Position numbers and translations under genes: made by a program. The notes beneath the pieces are model-generated. The model was not told the DNA's origin and made no database searches. It worked only from the letters and a program-made list of their open reading frames with translations. From Corynebacterium sp. (GTDB lineage Bacteria > Actinomycetota > Actinomycetes > Mycobacteriales > Mycobacteriaceae), in contig NZ_JAUNUG010000007.1 in the NCBI RefSeq assembly GCF_030538285.1, forward strand, positions 1 through 64,000: DNA of 64,000 bases, in the 5' to 3' direction. Below, piece by piece: positions 8,044 through 17,562 of this stretch. Position 1 is the stretch's first letter. The number at the start of each line of letters is the position of its first letter.

Positions 8044-9966
8044 ATGTGCGGTTTTCTAGGCATGCTCACCGCCGCGGGTGACGCGGGCTCGTTTGTCGAC
8101 GCCGTGACCCGGGCACTGCCGTGCATGCGTCACCGCGGCCCCGACGATGACGGCACGTGGCACGACGAGGACGTCGTCTTCGGTTTCAACCGCCTGGCCA
8201 TCGTCGACCTCGAGCACTCCCACCAGCCCCTGGTGTGGGGCCCGGCCGACAACCCCGAGCGCTACGCCCTCATTTTCAACGGCGAGATCTACAACTACGT
8301 GGAGCTGCGCGAGGAACTGCAGGCCGCCGGCCACGCGTTCCGCACCGAGGGTGACTCTGAGACCATTGTCGTCGGCTTCCACCACTGGGGTGAGGATGTC
8401 GTCGAGCACCTGCGCGGCATGTTCGCTTTCGCGGTGTGGGACACCCAGGAGAAGTCGCTGTTCGTCGCACGTGACCAGTTCGGCATCAAGCCGCTGTTCT
8501 ACGCCACCACCCCGGCCGGTACCGTGTTCTCCTCCGAGAAGAAGTCCATCCTGGAGATGGCACCCGAGCTGGGTCTCGGCCTGGACCTTGACCGCCGCGC
8601 GATCGAACACTACGTCGACCTCCAGTACGTGCCCGAGCCGGAGACTCTCCACGCCTCCATCCAACGCCTGGAGTCCGGTTGCACCGCCACCCTCCAGGCC
8701 GGCGGCACCGTCACTGCCCGCCGCTACTTCAAGCCGCGCTTCGACGTCACCCCCGTGCCCAAGGGCGCCGAGCAGGACCTTTTCGACCGTATTGCCCGGG
8801 CGCTGGAGGACAGCGTCGAAAAGCACATGCGTGCCGACGTCACCGTCGGATCCTTCCTCTCCGGCGGCATCGACTCCACCGCCATCGCCACCCTGGCCAA
8901 ACGCCACAACCCGAACCTGCTGACCTTCACCACCGGCTTCGAGCGGGAGGGTTACTCCGAGGTTGATGTCGCCGCGGAGTCGGCCGCCGCGATCGGTGTG
9001 GAGCACATCGTCAAGGTGGTCTCCCCCGAGGAATACGCCGCCGCGATCCCGAAGATCATGTGGTACCTCGACGATCCCGTCGCCGACCCTTCCCTCGTGC
9101 CGCTGTATTTCGTGGCGCAGGAGGCCCGCAAGCACGTCAAGGTAGTGCTCTCCGGGGAGGGCGCCGATGAACTCTTCGGCGGCTACACCATATATAAGGA
9201 ACCGCTCTCGCTGGCACCTTTCGAGAAGGTCCCCACCCCCCTGCGCCGGGGTCTGGGCCGTCTGGCCCGCATCCTGCCCGATGGCATGAAGGGCAAGTCC
9301 CTGCTAGATCGGGGTTCCATGACCATGGAGGAGCGCTATTACGGCAACGCGCGCTCCTTCAACTTCGAGCAGCTGCAGCGCGTACTGCCGTGGGCCAGGG
9401 AGGAATGGGACCACAAGGAGGTCACCGCCCCCATCTACGCGCAGTCCCGCCACATGGACCCGGTCGCCCGGATGCAGCACCTGGACCTTTTCACCTGGAT
9501 GCGCGGCGACATTCTGGTCAAGGCCGACAAGATCAACATGGCCAACTCCCTCGAACTACGTGTGCCCTTCCTGGATAAGGAGGTCTTCGCCGTCGCGCAG
9601 TCCATCCCGCACGATCTGAAGATCGCCGGGGGCACCACCAAGTACGCTCTGCGTAAGGCCATGGAGCAAATCGTCCCGCCGCATGTTCTGCACCGGAAGA
9701 AGCTTGGCTTCCCGGTGCCCATGCGCCACTGGCTGGCCGGCGATGAGCTCTTCGGCTGGGCACAGGACACGATCAATGACTCGCAGACCGACGACATCTT
9801 CGACCGGAAGGCTGTCATGGAGATGCTCAAGGAACACCGCGACGGCATCTCCGATCACTCCCGACGTCTGTGGACCGTGCTGGCGTTCATGGTCTGGCAC
9901 GGCATCTTCGTGGAGGACCGCATCGACCCGCAGATTGAGGAGAAGGACTACCCGATCGATATCTGA
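8044..9966 (+). CDS. asnB: asparagine synthetase, glutamine-hydrolysing (LtsA type)
   Basis: The enzyme converts aspartate, glutamine and ATP to asparagine. The product starts M-C-G-F-L-G, exposing the N-terminal nucleophile cysteine of the class II glutaminase domain (about residues 2-200). The synthetase domain carries the pyrophosphate loop S-G-G-I-D-S-T near residue 278. Length is 640, normal for the family. In C. glutamicum the orthologue ltsA, at the same place next to ctaC, affects lysozyme and temperature sensitivity and glutamate excretion, pointing to a cell-envelope role. The ribosome site is GGAGAA at 9 bases. A strong terminator follows. Confidence 0.95.
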   Translation: MCGFLGMLTAAGDAGSFVDAVTRALPCMRHRGPDDDGTWHDEDVVFGFNRLAIVDLEHSHQPLVWGPADNPERYALIFNGEIYNYVELREELQAAGHAFRTEGDSETIVVGFHHWGEDVVEHLRGMFAFAVWDTQEKSLFVARDQFGIKPLFYATTPAGTVFSSEKKSILEMAPELGLGLDLDRRAIEHYVDLQYVPEPETLHASIQRLESGCTATLQAGGTVTARRYFKPRFDVTPVPKGAEQDLFDRIARALEDSVEKHMRADVTVGSFLSGGIDSTAIATLAKRHNPNLLTFTTGFEREGYSEVDVAAESAAAIGVEHIVKVVSPEEYAAAIPKIMWYLDDPVADPSLVPLYFVAQEARKHVKVVLSGEGADELFGGYTIYKEPLSLAPFEKVPTPLRRGLGRLARILPDGMKGKSLLDRGSMTMEERYYGNARSFNFEQLQRVLPWAREEWDHKEVTAPIYAQSRHMDPVARMQHLDLFTWMRGDILVKADKINMANSLELRVPFLDKEVFAVAQSIPHDLKIAGGTTKYALRKAMEQIVPPHVLHRKKLGFPVPMRHWLAGDELFGWAQDTINDSQTDDIFDRKAVMEMLKEHRDGISDHSRRLWTVLAFMVWHGIFVEDRIDPQIEEKDYPIDI

Positions 9967-9974
9967 GGCGCGAG

Positions 9975-10013
9975 AAGGCGCCCGCTCTCCCCTACCGGGA
10001 GGGCGGGCGCCTT
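9975..10013. terminator. bidirectional terminator between asnB and erpA-like gene
   Basis: AAGGCGCCCGCTCTCCC pairs with GGGAGGGCGGGCGCCTT around a CTACC loop (one internal bulge), followed by TTTTCG. It separates two convergent genes. Confidence 0.88.
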
Positions 10014-10028
10014 TTCGTCTGGTGACGT

Positions 10029-10373
10029 TTAGTTGAAGGAGTCGCCGCAGGCGCAGGCGCCGCCCGCGTTGGGGTTATCGATGGTGAAACCCTGGGACTC
10101 GATGGTGTCGGAGAAATCGATCTTCGCGCCGGTGAGGTACGGGACACTCATCTTGTCCACCACGAGGCGGACTCCGCCGACCTCATCGGCCTTGTCGCCG
10201 TCCAAATCGCGGTCGTCGAAGTAGAGCTGGTAACGCAGGCCAGCGCAGCCACCCGGCTGGACGGCGATGCGCAGAGCCAGGTCGTCGCGGCCCTCCTGGT
10301 CGAGCAGGGCCTTCGCCTTCGCGGCGGCTGCGTCGGTGAGGATGACGCCGGTGCTGGATGCGGGAGCGGTCAT
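10029..10373 (-). CDS. A-type iron-sulfur carrier (HesB/IscA/ErpA family)
   Basis: This 114-residue protein belongs to the family that receives and inserts Fe-S clusters into apoproteins. The three conserved cysteines are visible: one in P-G-G-C-A-G-L-R-Y and two in the C-terminal C-A-C-G-D-S. AAGGAG precedes the ATG, and a TACAGT -10 box lies at 10422-10417 on the minus strand. It is most like ErpA. Nearby clients could include lipoyl synthase LipA and Rieske QcrA (inference). Confidence 0.9.
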   Translation of the reverse strand: MTAPASSTGVILTDAAAAKAKALLDQEGRDDLALRIAVQPGGCAGLRYQLYFDDRDLDGDKADEVGGVRLVVDKMSVPYLTGAKIDFSDTIESQGFTIDNPNAGGACACGDSFN

Positions 10374-10518
10374 GATGTTGATCTCCTTGCGTGGGGAAAG
10401 CTTTTGTTACGCGCCCACTGTACTCGTCGCCCGAGAAAGGGTGCGCTTACCCGTTTACAACGCACCTCATGCCACCCGTATTCCCGTATTCCGGCCGGGG
10501 CCTTGTAGCCTGGGACTC

Positions 10519-11217
10519 GTGAAACTCCCCTGGCAGAAATCTGAAGCATCCTCCCCGGCCGAGCCTGCGGCGACGCCGGAGGTCACCACCACTGAACAGC
10601 CTGAGCAGCCGCTGCCGAAGGGCTACACGCCGCCGAAGGGTCGGCCGACTCCGAAGCGTCGTGAAGCGGAGATTGAGCGTGGTGTCATCCGTGACCGCAC
10701 CGCTCCCCGTTCCCAGGCGCAGGCCAGTGCGCAGCGCAAGGAACTGAAGAAGTCCATGTCCAAGCAGGAGTGGAAGGAGTACAAGGCCAAGGAGCGCGCC
10801 GAAAGCCGTAAGCAACAGCAGCAGGTGCAGAAGGCGATGGATGACGGCGATGAGCGTTATCTTCTGCCCCGTGACCAGGGCGTGGAGCGTCGTTTCGTCC
10901 GAGACTGGGTCGATTCCCGTCGATTCATCAACAACTGGGTACTGCCGGTCGCGCTGGGTCTGCTGGTGATTATGTTCATCGGTACTTTCGCGCCGACGTT
11001 CGCCAACATCATGTCACTCATCGCGATGGCGCTGATGGTGGTCTTCTTCATTGAGGGCATGTGGGCAGGTATGGCCGCGAACAAGGCCGTCCGGGAGCGC
11101 TTCCCGGAGACCACCGCGACCGGTTTCGGCCTGGGCTTCTACACCTATTCGCGTATGACGCAGCCCCGTAAGTGGCGTTCCCCGAAGCCGCGCGTCGCGG
11201 TCGGCGATAAGGTGTAG
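10519..11217 (+). CDS. DUF3043 membrane protein
   Basis: Conserved actinobacterial family of unknown function, 232 residues. The first ~140 residues are charged and rich in K/R/E, followed by two hydrophobic helices and a basic tail. The GTG at 10519 (V-K-L-P-W-Q-K) is chosen because a TAGCCT box ends exactly 7 nt upstream and no ribosome site exists, so it is likely leaderless. The orthologue in C. glutamicum occupies the same position. The cobT gene begins 2 bases after the stop. Confidence 0.85.
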   Translation: MKLPWQKSEASSPAEPAATPEVTTTEQPEQPLPKGYTPPKGRPTPKRREAEIERGVIRDRTAPRSQAQASAQRKELKKSMSKQEWKEYKAKERAESRKQQQQVQKAMDDGDERYLLPRDQGVERRFVRDWVDSRRFINNWVLPVALGLLVIMFIGTFAPTFANIMSLIAMALMVVFFIEGMWAGMAANKAVRERFPETTATGFGLGFYTYSRMTQPRKWRSPKPRVAVGDKV

Positions 11218-11219
11218 CC

Positions 11220-12197
11220 ATGCTTATCGACGCCGCCCCCACCGCCCCCGACGACCACGCCCGGGAGGCCGCCCTTGGGGCTGCAGCAGGACAGGGTACG
11301 GGCCGGCTCGCTGAGCTCGGCGCCTGGATCGCTGCATGTCAGGGCCATTTCCCGCCGCGTGCTCTGCAGCGTTGTCGGGTGGTTGTGTTTGCGGGGGATC
11401 ACGGCGTCGCACAGCGTGGGGTGTCTTCCCTGCCACCGGAGCATTCCGTCGAGTGTGCCGCCGAGATCGAGGCGGGCGACGGTGCGGCGAATGTGCTGGC
11501 GCGGGTGGCGGGGGCCTCGATACGCGTGGTGGATATTTCCCTCGACCACGAGGCGTGGGGGGAGGAACGCGTGGCGCGTTCCACGGGCTCCATCGACGTC
11601 GAGGACGCCATGGATGCGGAGCAGTTTTCCCGCGCCGTGGAGATCGGGCGTCGTGTCGCTGACCAGGAGATCGATTCCGGCGCGGACCTGCTCATCCCCG
11701 GCGACCTGGGGGCAGGCAACACCACCGTCGCCGCCGCAGTGCTGGGGGCTTTCTCGGGGACGGAACCGGTGGCGGTCGTCGGCCCGGGTGCCGGCCTGGA
11801 TACCGAACGCTGGAAGATCAAGGTCGAGGCCATCCGCGATGCCATGTTCCGTGTCCGCGGCTTAAGCGATGATCCGGAGGAGGTGCTGCGCCGCATCGGC
11901 TCCCCGGACCTGGTGGCGCTGACGGCCTTTATCGCGCAGGCTGCGGCACGCCGCACCCCCGTGCTTCTCGACGGCGCCCCCGTCACCGTCGCCGCCTACC
12001 TCGCCGAACGTTTCTCCCCCGGCACCCGCGCCTGGTGCCAGGCCGGGCAGCTGAGCCCGGAGCCCGCGCACCTTATCGCGCTGCAGGCACTGGAGTTGAC
12101 CCCCTTGGTGGCCCTGGACATGAACGCCGGCCAGGGCGCCGGCGCGCTGGCCGCGCTCCCGCTGCTGCGGGCCGCCGCCGACCTGCTGGCTGATTAA
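11220..12197 (+). CDS. cobT: nicotinate-nucleotide:dimethylbenzimidazole phosphoribosyltransferase-like
   Basis: CobT family enzymes make alpha-ribazole phosphate for the lower ligand of cobalamin. The 325-residue product carries the family motif F-A-G-D-H-G-V near residue 58 and the G-D-L-G-A-G-N-T-T motif near 160. At the place of the catalytic glutamate (L-G-E-G-S-G in characterised CobT) it reads A-G-Q-G-A-G, with Gln at 305. The cobU and cobS genes that flank cobT in C. glutamicum are absent here. It follows the DUF3043 gene by 2 bases and overlaps ilvE tail to tail by 4. Its start codon runs straight into an exact copy of the dispersed 13-mer. Confidence 0.85.
   Translation: MLIDAAPTAPDDHAREAALGAAAGQGTGRLAELGAWIAACQGHFPPRALQRCRVVVFAGDHGVAQRGVSSLPPEHSVECAAEIEAGDGAANVLARVAGASIRVVDISLDHEAWGEERVARSTGSIDVEDAMDAEQFSRAVEIGRRVADQEIDSGADLLIPGDLGAGNTTVAAAVLGAFSGTEPVAVVGPGAGLDTERWKIKVEAIRDAMFRVRGLSDDPEEVLRRIGSPDLVALTAFIAQAAARRTPVLLDGAPVTVAAYLAERFSPGTRAWCQAGQLSPEPAHLIALQALELTPLVALDMNAGQGAGALAALPLLRAAADLLAD
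11222..11234 (+). repeat. dispersed 13-mer, exact copy
   Basis: GCTTATCGACGCC lies at codons 1-5 of cobT and is read in frame as L-I-D-A. Confidence 0.9.
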
Positions 12198-13300
12198 GCG
12201 TCCACCAGCGTGTGCACCCAGCCGTGGGTGTCCTCATACTCACCGCGCTGGATGTGGGTGAGGCGTTCGCGCATGGCCATGGTGATCTCACCCGGCTGGT
12301 TACCGTTGATGTCGAACTCACCGTGGTTGGACAGCACCCGCCCGACCGGGGTGATCACGGCGGCGGTGCCGCAGGCCATGGCCTCAGTCATCGCCCCGGA
12401 CTCCACATCATCGCGCCACTCGAACTTGGTGATCTTGCGCTCCTCCGTCTCATAACCGAGGTCGCGGGCGACCTGCAGCAGGGAGTCGCGGGTGACACCG
12501 GCGAGCAGGGAGCCGGATAGCGCCGGTGTGATGATCTTCGCGTCCTCGCCCGAGCCGTACACGAAGAAGAGGTTCATGCCACCCATCTCCTCGATGTAGG
12601 TGTGCTCGATGGCGTCCAGCCACACAACCTGGTCGCAGCCCTTCTCCTCCGCCTGCGCCTGCGCGAGCAGGGAGGCGGCGTAGTTGCCGGCGAACTTGGC
12701 CGCCCCGGTGCCACCCGGCGCGGCGCGGACAAAGTCCTCGGACAGCCACACCGACACCGGCTTGACGCCCCCGGTGAAATAGGCGCCGACGGGCGAGGCG
12801 ATAACGAAGAAGGTGTACTTATTCGCGGGGCTGACACCCAGGGAGACCTCGGTGGAGATCATGAAGGGGCGCAGGTAGAGGCTGGCTTCGCCGCCGGCAG
12901 CGGGAACCCAAGCCTGGTCGACGTCGACAAGCAGTCGGATCGCCTCGAGGAAGTCCGCAGTCGGCAGCGGCGGCATCGCCATGCGCTCGGCGGAACGCTG
13001 CATGCGCTCGGCGTTGCGCTCGGGGCGGAAGGTCGCGATGGAGCCGTCCGGCTGGCGGTAGGCCTTAATACCCTCGAAGATTGCCTGGCCGTAATGGAAC
13101 ACGGTGGTCGCCGGGTCCATGGGGATCGCCTCGTAGGGACGCACGCGGGCGTCGTGCCAGCCCTTCTCCTCGGTCCACTCGATGGTGACCATGTGATCGG
13201 TGAAGTTCTTGCCGAACCGCGGATTCTGCAGAATCTCCTCGCGCGCCTCATCGGATGTCGGGCTGCTCGTGCGGTTCACGGTGAAGTTGAGAGACGTCAT
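12194..13300 (-). CDS. ilvE: branched-chain amino acid aminotransferase
   Basis: This fold-IV PLP transaminase is the last step in valine, leucine and isoleucine synthesis. Its 368 residues include G-Q-A-I-F-E-G-I-K-A-Y-R near residue 75 and the E-E-M-G-G-M-N-L-F-F-V stretch, with the PLP lysine upstream in the usual position. The ATG at 13300 has no ribosome site. A TAGCGT box ends 7 nt upstream, indicating a leaderless mRNA. It is divergent from pepA. Confidence 0.95.
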   Translation of the reverse strand: MTSLNFTVNRTSSPTSDEAREEILQNPRFGKNFTDHMVTIEWTEEKGWHDARVRPYEAIPMDPATTVFHYGQAIFEGIKAYRQPDGSIATFRPERNAERMQRSAERMAMPPLPTADFLEAIRLLVDVDQAWVPAAGGEASLYLRPFMISTEVSLGVSPANKYTFFVIASPVGAYFTGGVKPVSVWLSEDFVRAAPGGTGAAKFAGNYAASLLAQAQAEEKGCDQVVWLDAIEHTYIEEMGGMNLFFVYGSGEDAKIITPALSGSLLAGVTRDSLLQVARDLGYETEERKITKFEWRDDVESGAMTEAMACGTAAVITPVGRVLSNHGEFDINGNQPGEITMAMRERLTHIQRGEYEDTHGWVHTLVDA

Positions 13301-13383
13301 GCGGACAACGCTACACCGACACCGACCGGGCGATCTCTATAAGCTGGATTCATCCCATTCCACGTCCAGGAGGTTATTTTTCT

Positions 13384-14862
13384 ATGGCGAAAACCACGTT
13401 CACCCTTCCCGCCCGCGGCACCACCCCCGCCGTCGAGCTGGCGAAGAAGGCCCCGAAGTCCGTCGATGCCGTGCTCGTGCCGGTGCTGTGCGGTGAGGAC
13501 GGCCCCGAGCTGCCTGCCTCTGCATTGCTTGACGACGCCGCCTTGCGCCAGGCTCTCACCTCCCTCACCGCAGTCGGCGCGAAAGGCAAGGAAGGGGAGA
13601 TCACCCGTGTCGTCATCGACGAGCAGCTGGTGATCGCCGTGGGCCTGGGTGATCCGGAGGAACTCGACGACGAGACCGTCCGCCGCGCCGCCGGTTGCGC
13701 CGCCCGCGCCCTCAAGGGTGTCGGCACCGTCGCCACCACCCTGGGTGTCTTCGGTCTGGCGCCGGCCGTCGAGGGCCTCATCCTCGGCGCGTACCACTAC
13801 CGCGGTATCCGGAGTGAAAAGGAGGAGAACGGCGGCGTCGAGAAGCTCGTGTTCGTCGAGGGCGACAAGAAGGAGTTCGAGACCGCGGTGACCACCGCGG
13901 AGGCCGTCGTTTTCGCCCGCGACCTGGTCAACACCCCCTCCTCGCACCTCTACCCCGAGTCCTACGCAGGCGTGCTTGCCGACGCCTCCGCCGACGCCGG
14001 CGTCAAAGTCGAGATCCTCGACGAGAAGGATCTGGAGAAACAGGGCTTCGGCGGCATCCTCGCCGTGGGCCGCGGCTCGGAGCGGGCCCCGCGCCTCGTG
14101 CGCCTGACCTGGGCCCCGCGCAAGGCCAGCAAGGCCGTCGCCATGGTGGGCAAGGGCATCACCTTCGACACCGGCGGCATCTCGCTCAAGCCGGGCGCGA
14201 ACATGGAGAACATGATTTCCGACATGGGTGGCTCGGCGGCCGTCGCCGCCACCGTGCTGGCCGCCGCGAAACTCAAGCTGCCGGTGCGCATCACCGCCAC
14301 CCTGCCGCTCGCCGAGAACATGCCCGATGGCCGCGCCACCCGCCCCGGCGACGTGATCACCCACTACGGCGGGATCACCTCCGAGATCATCAACACCGAC
14401 GCCGAGGGCCGCATCGTGCTGGCCGACGCCCTCGCCCGCGCCACCGAGGACAACCCCGACTACCTGCTGGAGGTGGCCACCCTCACCGGCGCCCAGATGG
14501 TTGCCCTGGGTACCCGCACCACCGGTGTCATGGGCTCCGATGAGTTCCGCGACCGCGTCGCCGAAGTCGGCCGTGAAGTCGGCGAGCCCGCCTGGGCCAT
14601 GCCGCTGCTGGAAGAGCACGAGGAGACCATCAAGTCCCCCACCGCGGACCTCCGCAACATCGACAACACCCGCTGGGGTGGCATGGAATACGCCGGGCTC
14701 TACCTATCGAAGTTCATCGGCGAGGGTATTCAGTGGGCCCACCTGGACATCGCCGGCCCGTCCTTCAACTCCGGCTCCGTCCACGGCTACACCCCGAAGC
14801 GCGCCACCGGTGTGCCGGTGCGCACCTTCCTGTCGCTACTGGCGGAGATCTCCGCCGAGTAA
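13384..14862 (+). CDS. pepA: leucyl aminopeptidase (M17 family)
   Basis: This metal-dependent cytosolic aminopeptidase releases N-terminal residues from peptides. The 492-residue product carries the metal-binding motifs G-K-G-I-T-F-D-T-G-G-I-S and N-T-D-A-E-G-R in the C-terminal catalytic domain. The ribosome site AGGAGG is 10 bases from the ATG, and TATAAG at about 13332-13337 is a likely -10 box. A perfect 17-bp hairpin follows the stop. Confidence 0.95.
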   Translation: MAKTTFTLPARGTTPAVELAKKAPKSVDAVLVPVLCGEDGPELPASALLDDAALRQALTSLTAVGAKGKEGEITRVVIDEQLVIAVGLGDPEELDDETVRRAAGCAARALKGVGTVATTLGVFGLAPAVEGLILGAYHYRGIRSEKEENGGVEKLVFVEGDKKEFETAVTTAEAVVFARDLVNTPSSHLYPESYAGVLADASADAGVKVEILDEKDLEKQGFGGILAVGRGSERAPRLVRLTWAPRKASKAVAMVGKGITFDTGGISLKPGANMENMISDMGGSAAVAATVLAAAKLKLPVRITATLPLAENMPDGRATRPGDVITHYGGITSEIINTDAEGRIVLADALARATEDNPDYLLEVATLTGAQMVALGTRTTGVMGSDEFRDRVAEVGREVGEPAWAMPLLEEHEETIKSPTADLRNIDNTRWGGMEYAGLYLSKFIGEGIQWAHLDIAGPSFNSGSVHGYTPKRATGVPVRTFLSLLAEISAE

Positions 14863-14872
14863 TTCCCCTGAC

Positions 14873-14918
14873 GAACGTGTATATCCCCCGTGCATGAGCA
14901 TGGGGGATATACACGTTC
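14873..14918. terminator. 17-bp perfect hairpin between convergent genes
   Basis: GAACGTGTATATCCCCC (14873-14889) is exactly complementary to GGGGGATATACACGTTC (14902-14918). It ends pepA on the plus strand and the minus-strand gene at 14937. Confidence 0.9.
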
Positions 14919-14936
14919 TCGCTTTAGTGCCCCGGC

Positions 14937-15329
14937 TCAGTCCGGGAGCTCGCCCCGTTCGAAGGCGGCGCGGCGGCGCTTCTGCTCTTCGCGCTTGCGC
15001 AGCAACCGATCGCGTTCGATCCGCTCGCGCATCCGCTGGGGGTACCCGGTCTCTTCCACATCGAAGATGGAGACACCGAGCATCTTCGCCACCGCGTCAA
15101 TACCTTTCGGCCCTCCGATGCGGCGGCGGGTGAAGTCCCCGTGTTCGTCGACAAGCACCACGGACATCTCGTTGACCACGGTTTCCGGCTCGACATAAGC
15201 CTCGACGAACGCCTTGCCCTGCACCCATGCGCGAAGGTGGTCTGCGTCCTCCTGGCGGATGGTGTCGCCGGGTGCGCGCGGGGGCCGGAGACCGGACCGG
15301 GACTTGTTGCGACCGAATAGATTGAACAC
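14937..15329 (-). CDS. conserved corynebacterial protein, unknown function
   Basis: I do not recognise a named domain. The 130-residue product has a basic start (V-F-N-L-F-G-R-N-K), a compact middle with an acidic V-V-L-V-D-E-H-G-D-F segment, and a long charged C-terminal helix rich in R, K and E. A gene of this size lies between pepA and aceF in C. glutamicum. The GTG start follows a TACAAT box by 8 bases with no ribosome site, so it is probably leaderless. It is divergent from aceF. Confidence 0.75.
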   Translation of the reverse strand: MFNLFGRNKSRSGLRPPRAPGDTIRQEDADHLRAWVQGKAFVEAYVEPETVVNEMSVVLVDEHGDFTRRRIGGPKGIDAVAKMLGVSIFDVEETGYPQRMRERIERDRLLRKREEQKRRRAAFERGELPD

Positions 15330-15434
15330 GACTTACAATTGTAGGGGCACTGAATACCCGGCCGCCTAAACCCCGGTACGCTGGGGCCTATTAGCTATCG
15401 AACAACAAACGACTTTCGAGGAGTCAGAAACACT

Positions 15435-17552
15435 ATGGCGTTCTCCGTAGAGATGCCCGAACTGGGCGAATCCGTCACCGAAGGCACCATCACCCAGTGG
15501 CTGAAGCAGGTCGGCGACACCGTCGAGGTCGACGAGCCGTTGCTCGAGGTCTCCACCGACAAGGTCGACACTGAGATCCCCTCTCCCAAGGCTGGTGTCC
15601 TCCTGGAGATCAAGGCTGAGGAGGACGACACGGTTGATGTGGGTTCCGTGATCGCCATCATCGGTGAGGAAGGCGAAGAGGCCGACTCTTCCGATGACTC
15701 CGACGACGAAGCTGAGGCCGAGGCTGACGAGGCTGAGGAGAAGGAGGAGGCTCCCAAGGAGGAGAAGAAGTCCGCTCCGAAGTCTTCCGGCAAGGCCACG
15801 GATGTGGAGATGCCGGAGCTGGGTGAGTCCGTCACCGAGGGCACCATCACCCAGTGGCTGAAGCAGGTCGGCGACACCGTCGAGGTCGACGAGGCGCTGC
15901 TGGAGGTTTCCACCGACAAGGTTGACACCGAGATCCCGTCCCCGGTGGCCGGCACCATCCTGGAGATCCTCGCGGATGAGGATGACACGGTTGATGTGGG
16001 CGAGGTTATCGTCCGCATCGGTGACGCCGATGCTGACGACTCTGACGACTCCGACGATGACGATGAGGATGAGGACGTCCCCTCCGAGGAGGAGATCGAG
16101 GAGGCCGAGTCCAAGGAGGACAACGACACCGTCGAGGAGGCCGCCGACGCCGACGAAGATGACTCCGAGGACGAGGATGTCTCCGGCGATTCCACTGATG
16201 TCGAGATGCCGGAGCTCGGCGAGTCCGTCACCGAGGGCACCATCACCCAGTGGCTGAAGCAGGTCGGCGACAACGTCGAGGTTGACGAGCCGCTGCTCGA
16301 GGTCTCCACCGACAAGGTCGACACCGAGATCCCATCCCCGGTCGCTGGCACCCTGCTGGAGATCCTCGCCGATGAGGACGAGACCGTCGATGTCGGCGAG
16401 GTCATCGCCCGCGTCGGTTCCGGTTCCCCGAAGAAGGCCGCCAAGAAGGACGCCAAGGACGAGGACAAGAAGGACACCGACAAGGCCGAGGCAGAGGCTG
16501 AGAAGCTCGCCGAGGACAACGAGAAGGAGGAGCCGAAGAAGAAGGAGGCTCCCAAGGCTGAGAAGTCCGAGCCCAAGGAGGAGAAGGAAGAGAAGAAGTC
16601 CAACGCCGATGTCCCCTATGTCACTCCGCTGGTCCGCAAGCTCGCTGACAAGCACGGTGTCGATCTGACCAAGGTGGAGGGCACCGGTGTCGGTGGCCGC
16701 ATCCGTAAGCAGGATGTCCTGGCTGCCGCCGAGGGTGGCGCCGACGCTGAGTCCGAGAAGTCCGAGAAGTCCGAGGACAAGGGTGCCCGCTCCAACTGGT
16801 CCACCAAGTCCGTGGATCCGGAGAAGGCCGAGCTCATCGGCACCACCCAGAAGGTCAACCGCATTCGCGAGATCACGGCGAAGACCATGATCGAGTCCCT
16901 GCAGAAGTCGGCTCAGCTGACCCATGTCCAGGAAGTCGACATGACCCGCATCGCGGAGCTGCGCAAGGCCAACAAGGAGGCGTTTGTCTCCAAGCATGAG
17001 GCGAACCCGACCTACCTGGTGTTCATCGTCAAGGCTGTCGCCGAGGCCCTGGTCTCGCACCCGAACGTCAACGCGTCCTACAACGCGGAGACCAAGGAGA
17101 TGACCTACCACGAGGACGTCAACATCGGCATCGCCGTGGACACCCCGCAGGGTCTGCTGGTGCCGGTGATCAAGAAGGCGCAGGATCTCTCCCTCGTCGA
17201 GATCGCCGCCGCGATCACCGACCTGGCCGAGCGGGCCCGCAACCGCAAGCTGCGCCCGGACGATCTCTCCGGTGGCACCTTCACCGTGACCAACATCGGT
17301 TCCGAGGGTGCTCTGCTGGATACCCCGGTGCTCACCCCGCCGCAGGCCGGAATCCTGGGTACCGCGGCCATCGAGAAGCGTCCGGTTGTGGTGACCGATG
17401 ACGGTGTCGACTCGATCGCCATCCGTCAGATGTGCTACCTGCCGTTCACCTACGATCACCAGGTGATCGACGGTGCGGACGCTGGTCGCTTCATCACCAC
17501 CATCAAGGATCGTCTGGAGACCGCGGACTTCGAGTCCGATCTGGCTCTCTAG
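15435..17552 (+). CDS. aceF: dihydrolipoamide acyltransferase E2 with three lipoyl domains
   Basis: This is the E2 core of the pyruvate/2-oxoglutarate dehydrogenase hybrid complex of corynebacteria. Three nearly identical lipoyl domains carry the swinging-arm lysine in T-D-K-V-D-T at residues 43, 162 and 294. They are joined by long Asp/Glu- then Lys/Glu-rich linkers. A peripheral-subunit-binding domain (P-Y-V-T-P-L-V-R-K-L) begins near residue 393, and the acyltransferase domain ends with the catalytic H in Y-D-H-Q-V-I-D-G near 674. It is often labelled sucB, but C. glutamicum work shows the single E2 serves pyruvate dehydrogenase and recruits OdhA. Length is 705. Lipoylation would depend on LipA/LipB encoded downstream. 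Confidence 0.93.
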   Translation: MAFSVEMPELGESVTEGTITQWLKQVGDTVEVDEPLLEVSTDKVDTEIPSPKAGVLLEIKAEEDDTVDVGSVIAIIGEEGEEADSSDDSDDEAEAEADEAEEKEEAPKEEKKSAPKSSGKATDVEMPELGESVTEGTITQWLKQVGDTVEVDEALLEVSTDKVDTEIPSPVAGTILEILADEDDTVDVGEVIVRIGDADADDSDDSDDDDEDEDVPSEEEIEEAESKEDNDTVEEAADADEDDSEDEDVSGDSTDVEMPELGESVTEGTITQWLKQVGDNVEVDEPLLEVSTDKVDTEIPSPVAGTLLEILADEDETVDVGEVIARVGSGSPKKAAKKDAKDEDKKDTDKAEAEAEKLAEDNEKEEPKKKEAPKAEKSEPKEEKEEKKSNADVPYVTPLVRKLADKHGVDLTKVEGTGVGGRIRKQDVLAAAEGGADAESEKSEKSEDKGARSNWSTKSVDPEKAELIGTTQKVNRIREITAKTMIESLQKSAQLTHVQEVDMTRIAELRKANKEAFVSKHEANPTYLVFIVKAVAEALVSHPNVNASYNAETKEMTYHEDVNIGIAVDTPQGLLVPVIKKAQDLSLVEIAAAITDLAERARNRKLRPDDLSGGTFTVTNIGSEGALLDTPVLTPPQAGILGTAAIEKRPVVVTDDGVDSIAIRQMCYLPFTYDHQVIDGADAGRFITTIKDRLETADFESDLAL

Positions 17553-17562
17553 TCTGAACTGA

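Noticed and set aside
15435..16420. Three near-identical blocks as a possible assembly artefact or DNA repeat
   Set aside because: They are the three lipoyl domains expected in actinobacterial E2, with distinct linkers.
15366..17459. Long open frame opposite aceF, Leu/Gly/Val/Asp-repeat-like
   Set aside because: The apparent repeats only mirror the three lipoyl domains on the other strand.
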